64,000 bases of DNA from the NCBI GenBank assembly GCA_964017045.1, contig OZ024809.1:25605618-25669617 (forward strand). The letters run 5' to 3'. Below, in pieces: positions 59,801 to 64,000 of this stretch. Made by a program: the position numbers and the translations under genes. This stretch comes from Omphiscola glabra. Lineage: Eukaryota > Mollusca > Gastropoda > Lymnaeidae. The notes beneath the pieces were generated by a model. That model saw only the letters and a program-made list of their open reading frames with translations. It did no database searches and had not been told where the DNA came from. Position 1 is the stretch's first letter; each line of letters starts with the position of its first letter.

Positions 59801-62800
59801 AATGTTTGTTAACAAAACCGCTTCTAAAATATCACTGGCAAAAAATAAATAAATAATCCAAGTAGGGTAAGCTTAAAACCAAAAGGGTAAATATATTAAA
59901 ATTGGGTTAGAACCCAATACAAAATTATTATTAATTGAATTAAGGGAAAATGTTTTTAGTTCCCCCCTACAATATTATTATAATTCAGCTTTGATATAGT
60001 CAAATATAGGCTAAGGAAAAGGTGTGATCAGAACCCAAAAGAATATTGTCCTAATTATTGGAAATCTAATGCATGGTCTATTAACTAAGCTCTGTTACTT
60101 AGTATACCTTATAAACAATGCCTTCGATGTTCCAAACACTTACTTTGACTCTAATGATTTTGCTTTTAAAGCTGTTTACAGCAATGACCACATCAGTGAA
60201 ATTACTTGGTGAATCAGTGAACTCATGGCTGACAGGTTAGAAATATTGTGTTAATAATGGAATATTGTGGAATGATGTAATAAAGTTTTATTTCTAGCAG
60301 AGGGTAAGTCAGTGAATGGTAAGACAATAGAACATAACTTAAATTAATGTTTTCAACAAAACTTTGGCCCCAAACAACAACTAACACAGGTTTATCAGTC
60401 AATTAAACACTTCAAGTTTCTACAAAGGTAGGTATATAACATAATAATAAATTTAGAAGCAGTCTTTTCAATAATATTTACACCTTCAATTATATTAATC
60501 TATTTTATTAATTTAAAAAAAAGTGATGAAAGAAATATCAACATTTGTTTACTATAGATAACAACTTTCCTTCTTTCTATTCTTCTTCTTCTTCTGTATA
60601 TTAAGGGCCCACGATCAATTTATTGATCATTATGGCTCCTATGAATGTAGATGGGATTTGCAATGTTTCTGTGCCTGGTGTTGATGAGGATATTTCACTG
60701 TTACAAGAGTAACTGTGTGAGGGTATCATGCACTGGGGGTTGGGAGGCCTGATGCAATAGACGCAAATGAGTCAAGTGTTGTCGCCTCAACTGTTCCTTT
60801 TGAAAGATTGTTCCAGTCCCTGATTGTCTTTGGCAGGAATGAGCAGTTCCTATACTGGCTTCTCGCTGGTATGAGCCGGAACTGCCTGTCATGGCCTCGT
60901 CGCTGTCTCTGGGGGAGAGGGACGAGTTTCTGTTTAATGCCAGAGCAGTGGACTAGCCCATTATTTATCTTGTAATTCATGGAGAGCCTGGATAGTCGTC
61001 GTCGTTCCTCCAATAGTGACCAGCACAGTGTTACCAGCATGCTGCCAACACTAGAGGTATTCCTGTAGCGGTTCAGGACAAAGCGTGCCGCCCGTCGCTG
61101 TACTGCCTCCAACCTGTCGATGCTCTTCTGAGTGAATGGGTCCCAGACCGAAGATGCATAATCTAAAAGGCGGCCGGACAAAGGCTTTATATGCTCTTTC
61201 TTTCACACCGGAGTTGCTGATCTTTAGATTACGCCTTAAGAAGGGTCTTCATTGTTTTCACTTTGGATCCTTCTTTAAAATTCTTTGTGTTTTCAAATAT
61301 TCCTTCTCACAATCCTCATCAAATATCTTAAAACATTTCAAATATTCCTTCTCACAATCCTCATCAAATATCTTAAAACATTTCAAATATTCCTTCTCAC
61401 AATCCTCATCAAATATCTTAAAACATTTCAAATATTCCTTCTCACAATCCTCATCAAATATCTTAAAACATTTCAAATATTCCTTCTCACAATCCTCATC
61501 AAATATCTTAAAACATTTCAAATATTCCTTCTCACAATCCTCATCAAATATCTTAAAACATTTCAAATATTCCTTCTCACAATCCTCATCAAATATCTTA
61601 AAACATTTCAAATATTCCTTCTCACAATCCTCATCAAATATCTTAAAACATTTCAAATATTCCTTCTCACAATCCTCATCAAATATCTTAAAACATTTCA
61701 AATATTCCTTCTCACAATCCTCATCAAATATCTTAAAACATTTCAAATATTCCTTCTCACAATCCTCATCAAATATCTTAAAACATTTCAAATATTCCTT
61801 CTCACAATCCTCATCAAATATCTTAAAACATTTCAAATATTCCTTCTCACAATCCTCATCAAATATCTTAAAACATTTCAAATATTCCTTCTCACAATCC
61901 TCATCAAATATCTTAAAACATTTCAAATATTCCTTCTCACAATCCTCATCAAATATCTTAAAACATTTCAAATATTCCTTCTCACAATCCTCATCAAATA
62001 TCTTAAAACATTTCAAATATTCCTTCTCACAATCCTCATCAAATATCTTAAAACATTTCAAATATTCCTTCTCACAATCCTCATCAAATATCTTAAAACA
62101 TTTCAAATATTCCTTCTCACAATCCTCATCAAATATCTTAAAACATTTCAAATATTCCTTCTCACAATCCTCATCAAATATCTTAAAACATTTCAAATAT
62201 TCCTTCTCACAATCCTCATCAAATATCTTAAAACATTTCAAATATTCCTTCTCACAATCCTCATCAAATATCTTAAAACATTTCAAATATTCCTTCTCAC
62301 AATCCTCATCAAATATCTTAAAACATTTCAAATATTCCTTCTCACAATCCTCATCAAATATCTTAAAACATTTCAAATATTCCTTCTCACAATCCTCATC
62401 AAATATCTTAAAACATTTCAAATATTCCTTCTCACAATCCTCATCAAATATCTTAAAACATTTCAAATATTCCTTCTCACAATCCTCATCAAATATCTTA
62501 AAACATTTCAAATATTCCTTCTCACAATCCTCATCAAATATCTTAAAACATTTCAAATATTCCTTCTCACAATCCTCATCAAATATCTTAAAACATTTCA
62601 AATAGATGTCTTATTACTCTATAAACTGTACTTAATTATGTACCATAAAAAGTACTTTAAAATATACTAAATAATGTCCCATAAAAGGTATTATTATATA
62701 TTATACTGTAAAATGTAACATTGATAAGCACCTATCAATCTTGTAAATCTCTTCAGATCTCCCTTCTCTTAAGTTCAGGTGCCAAAGACCAGGATAAGCT

Positions 62801-64000
62801 TTAAGCTGAAAGTAACCCTGAAATAAAACGAATGATGGATTAAGGATTATGTTGCAATAATCATTAAATTTATTGGCTTAAAACAAAGTAAGGAACTTGA
62901 AAATGACATATTAATTACCTAAAATGAAAAAAAAAAAACGCATTTTGGTTTGTTATTTTCATTTCATATAATGAAATAAACTCAACTTTGAACCTGTTGA
63001 CATATTGTAATGAATCCCATCTCTTTCTTTAAGTCAATAAATTGAACTTATTTCATTTATAAAACTAAACAATCAAGACTTATTTATGTTAAAAAATTAA
63101 TTTTACTTTACATCATGCAATTAATTGGTAAAAATAATATATTTTTTATTTAAAAGTGAATTTGCTGCCTGAAATTCACAAACTCTCTATATTTTAACAA
63201 CACTTTCCTATAATGCTACAGTAGTAATGTCAACAAATTAAACAGTTTCCAAACTATGCGTACTCAGATTTTTAAATGAGGAAGAAAAATAATATGACAA
63301 TGGAAGGACACAGGGGTGCATATCATACCATGACTTCCATCGCATTTCAAAATTCCTTACATCAATGGGATAGTTACGTAAAGTTTGAGCTCAGCTCAAA
63401 ATATCAGTAATGTTTGCAGAACCTAACCTCTTAATTAAAGAAAATTAGTTACTATTTTGCAGTGTACATGTTATATTTGAGTTGTGGTGCCTTGGGAGAA
63501 GCTGGTCTCACTAAGAAAAAGTTTGGGAACCACTGGTCTCATTGTATAACCAAAGTCTGAAGATTGTTCTTTTGATTGTTTCTGTCTTGCTTCTTACTTA
63601 CCAGATTAGCCATGACTATGGTATCCACCATGGCAGGAGTTCTATTAGTTCCCAGAACAAACTGTAGTCCTCTAGGTGGCTGCATAGTCCCAGAGTCATA
63701 GCAGTGGCCTAATGAGGACAAATATATTACATTATAAAATAGTGATTCAATGATGTCTTTTTATGAATTAGCTAAGAAATCTGGCCCACAAGTATGACAC
63801 TGATCAATGAAGTTCACTAACTGAGGACTAAAATAACACAATTTACATATGTGAATCATACTGTGTTAGCATCCATCAAAAGTCTTAGACTGTATGTATC
63901 TAACAAACAAGTCAGATTAAAAAGTACCTTCAATCAAGATATACTCAAGTTCAAACTCTGCACTCACGCTCCTGTCGACCTGTAGATGATCAGTGTGGAC
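50831..64000 (-). CDS. UGGT: UDP-glucose:glycoprotein glucosyltransferase, C-terminal 555 residues, 13 exons (5' part outside window)
   Basis: UGGT is the ER-lumen folding sensor that re-adds glucose from UDP-glucose to N-glycans of misfolded glycoproteins, returning them to the calnexin/calreticulin cycle. Exons run right to left: 63928-64000, 63602-63708, 62732-62817, 60144-60228, 59629-59711, 59278-59376, 58899-58983, 58500-58609, 57493-57565, 57117-57220, 54922-55210, 51741-52185, 50831-50859. Phases agree at every junction and the total is 1668 bases. In the fragment, [14 protein letters not shown] to YKID is the end of the beta-sandwich region. The GT24 domain then runs from about residue 160 to 430, with the DAD metal-binding motif (264-266), NLDQDLPNN (356-364) and CETWC (381-385). 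It is followed by 13-residue repeats (446-547) and a KVEL terminus. The enzyme is normally about 1500 residues, so roughly two thirds lies beyond 64000. No frame breaks. Confidence 0.96.
50860..50890 (-). promoter_or_regulatory. branch site and acceptor of the last UGGT intron
   Basis: TACTAAT (50881-50887) lies about 20 bases upstream of TGTACTTTATTTTCAG. It is close to the consensus branch sequence, with a proper pyrimidine tract. This gives one strong acceptor for whichever upstream donor is used. Confidence 0.65.
51739..52014 (-). promoter_or_regulatory. UGGT: ladder of eight in-frame 5' splice sites
   Basis: Donor-like G|GTAAG (one G|GTAAAG, one G|GTAAGA) with last exonic base at 52014, 51975, 51936, 51897, 51858, 51819, 51780 and 51741, exactly 39 bp apart. 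All are phase 1, so each would join in frame to the KVEL exon. The leftmost, CAG|GTAAGAAG, is the best consensus match; the others read AAAG|GTAAGGAC, except 51975 (AAAG after a changed codon) and 51819. Which are used is unknown. Confidence 0.75.
51741..52185 (-). CDS. UGGT: UGGT exon: end of GT24 domain plus 13-residue repeats
   Basis: Acceptor TTTATCCTCAG|TGCAAT. It begins [20 protein letters not shown], strongly conserved in UGGT, then [17 protein letters not shown]. From 52044 to 51741 it has eight units of a 39-bp repeat, [13 protein letters not shown] and variants (the last one divergent). The end given here is the longest form; upstream donors would shorten it by multiples of 13 residues. 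Confidence 0.88.
52375..52675. repeat. 40-bp minisatellite in a UGGT intron, about 7 copies
   Basis: Copies of GGGAGACAGCTGAATGAAGG plus AGATCAGCGGCTAGCATGCA, nearly identical. Confidence 0.93.
52843..54445 (+). mobile_element. degenerate Helitron (Rep/helicase polyprotein) relic
   Basis: Antisense inside the UGGT intron between the exons at 54922 and 52185. In broken + frames it reads: an N-terminal RQR/ECDVNA-type charged repeat region (52850-53070); RRVVPYNPS (53600), matching the Helitron VVPYNP motif; and at 54100-54300 [38 protein letters not shown] and [14 protein letters not shown], the C-terminal helicase motifs of Helitron/Pif1 proteins. Many stops and frameshifts; inactive. Helitron end structures were not found. 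Confidence 0.8.
54500..54730. repeat. 60-bp tandem repeat, about 3.5 copies
   Basis: The unit contains GGTACTTCAGCTGGTCAGAT and TTAGTTGTTTATTGCACTGG. It lies directly downstream of the Helitron relic. Confidence 0.88.
54922..55210 (-). CDS. UGGT: UGGT exon: core of the GT24 catalytic domain
   Basis: Acceptor [32 protein letters not shown], then [44 protein letters not shown] and ARAKTIDL. Nearly identical to animal UGGT over its whole length. Donor TTG|GTGGGT. Confidence 0.96.
55211..57116 (-). other. UGGT intron, no element recognised
   Basis: AT-rich with A- and T-runs (55444, 55806, 55860). Includes TTACTCTGATGACGATTCAG-like acidic codons near 56580-56655 on the - strand but no supported exon. 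Confidence 0.5.
57117..57220 (-). CDS. UGGT: UGGT exon
   Basis: Acceptor [36 protein letters not shown] then [14 protein letters not shown]. Follows the DAD motif; donor CAG|GTAGAA. Confidence 0.95.
57493..57565 (-). CDS. UGGT: UGGT exon with the DAD motif
   Basis: Acceptor [36 protein letters not shown] then DADQ, the metal/UDP-glucose binding aspartates of GT24. Donor CAG|GTAATC. Confidence 0.95.
57878..58482. repeat. 41-bp minisatellite in a UGGT intron, about 15 copies
   Basis: Copies of AAATATATTTAGAATCATTA plus TAAAGGCTGAGATCACAATAA, very homogeneous. It ends less than 20 bp before the donor of the exon at 58500-58609. Confidence 0.94.
58500..58609 (-). CDS. UGGT: UGGT exon
   Basis: Acceptor [36 protein letters not shown] then [17 protein letters not shown], the conserved start of the GT24 nucleotide-sugar fold. 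Donor GGG|GTAAGC. Confidence 0.95.
58899..58983 (-). CDS. UGGT: UGGT exon
   Basis: Acceptor [35 protein letters not shown] then NYLSPTFK. Donor AAG|GTGAAC. Confidence 0.95.
59278..59376 (-). CDS. UGGT: UGGT exon
   Basis: Acceptor [35 protein letters not shown] then [13 protein letters not shown], the junction between the linker and the catalytic domain. Donor GAG|GTGGGT. Confidence 0.93.
59629..59711 (-). CDS. UGGT: UGGT exon
   Basis: Acceptor [36 protein letters not shown] then GLWDSIS. Acidic linker, matching VQKK...LL...WDS of vertebrate UGGT. Donor AAA|GTAAAT. Confidence 0.88.
60144..60228 (-). CDS. UGGT: UGGT exon
   Basis: Acceptor AACCTGTCAG|CCATGA. (S)[19 protein letters not shown] then FKSKIIRVK, matching the SHDGTDSP...NFKSKIIKVK stretch of UGGT. 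Donor AAA|GTAAGT. NFT is a possible N-glycosylation site. Confidence 0.93.
60590..61255 (-). mobile_element. non-LTR retrotransposon C-terminal and 3'-tail fragment
   Basis: Lies in the UGGT intron, same strand. Reads [20 protein letters not shown], a frameshift, then [39 protein letters not shown] and [20 protein letters not shown]. This is the typical region after the reverse transcriptase of Jockey/CR1-type LINEs. The 3' end carries GATCAATAAATTGATC followed by an AGAAGAAGAAGAA tail. 5'-truncated, one frameshift, inactive. A second tail of this family is at 13150-13203. Confidence 0.85.
61293..62604. repeat. 45-bp minisatellite, about 29 virtually identical copies
   Basis: The unit is TTTCAAATATTCCTTCTCAC plus AATCCTCATCAAATATCTTAAAACA. 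I found no variant base along the whole run. Period 45 with no stops gives open frames of 447-489 codons on both strands (for example repeated [15 protein letters not shown]). These are artefacts of the array and not UGGT exons. It lies in the 2.5-kb intron between 60228 and 62732. Confidence 0.96.
62732..62817 (-). CDS. UGGT: UGGT exon
   Basis: Acceptor [37 protein letters not shown] then SEEIYKID. Donor TAG|GTGCTT, a weaker match. Confidence 0.94.
62818..63601 (-). other. UGGT intron with a hAT terminal relic
   Basis: AT-rich. AAAGTTTGGGAACCACTG at about 63519-63536 is a hAT-type end. The words GTCTCACT and GTCTCATT flank it, 7 of 8 identical, hinting at a decayed target duplication. Confidence 0.5.
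63602..63708 (-). CDS. UGGT: UGGT exon
   Basis: Acceptor TCATTAG|GCCACT. (G)[19 protein letters not shown] then [16 protein letters not shown]. Donor CTG|GTAAGT. NRT is a possible N-glycosylation site. Confidence 0.95.
63928..64000 (-). CDS. UGGT: UGGT exon, cut by the window edge
   Basis: Frame open to the right edge: [20 protein letters not shown] then ILIE, matching [14 protein letters not shown] of UGGT. Donor GAAG|GTACTT. The upstream boundary lies beyond 64000. Confidence 0.9.

Noticed and set aside
61136..62670. Open frames of 447-489 codons on both strands
   Set aside because: They are produced by the invariant 45-bp array, and real UGGT exons flank it on either side with matching phases.

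Overview
This window looks like animal nuclear DNA, most likely from a gastropod mollusc. It holds intron-rich genes with GT-AG introns, degraded non-LTR, Helitron, hAT and MULE-like transposons, and no bacterial-style gene packing. About a third of it (hand tally) is tandem repeat with 12-61 bp units. A short hAT element at 23606-23802 matches the SPIN family, reported from tetrapods, a triatomine bug and the pond snail Lymnaea. That fits a pulmonate snail but does not prove it.

Two genes are secure and they converge. (1) On the + strand, 32099-42429, eight exons encode a complete 436-residue type II membrane protein resembling the DUF1647-type glycosyltransferase-like family of invertebrates. 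(2) On the - strand, from the right edge (64000) down to 50831, thirteen exons encode the C-terminal 555 residues of UDP-glucose:glycoprotein glucosyltransferase (UGGT), the ER folding sensor. This part includes the whole GT24 catalytic domain and an ER-retrieval tail, KVEL. All UGGT exon phases join and the summed length divides by three. A third, weaker gene is a first coding exon on the - strand at 7243-7617.

Layout: 1-7200, minisatellites (notably a 32-bp array of about 59 copies) and unassigned DNA. 7243-7617, the acidic first exon. 7.6-31 kb, gene-poor DNA with arrays (13-bp x ~143 at 14.97 kb, 20-bp at 21.4 kb, 38-bp x ~80 at 25.8 kb) and small DNA transposons. 32.1-42.4 kb, the glycosyltransferase-like gene, with a LINE relic and a hyper-expanded 40-bp array in its introns. 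42.4-50.8 kb, the interval between the convergent genes (37-bp x ~52 array, likely 3' UTR sequence). 50.8-64 kb, UGGT, with a Helitron relic, a LINE tail and a virtually invariant 45-bp x ~29 array in its introns.

The most unusual signal is in the penultimate UGGT exon. A 39-bp minisatellite has copied the exon's 5' splice site, giving eight phase-1 donors exactly 39 bp apart. Any of them joins in frame to the same terminal exon encoding KVEL. The sequence therefore predicts an ER enzyme with an adjustable, 13-residue-stepped tail ahead of its retrieval signal. Most long open frames in the window are by-products of repeat units that lack stops and are not genes.
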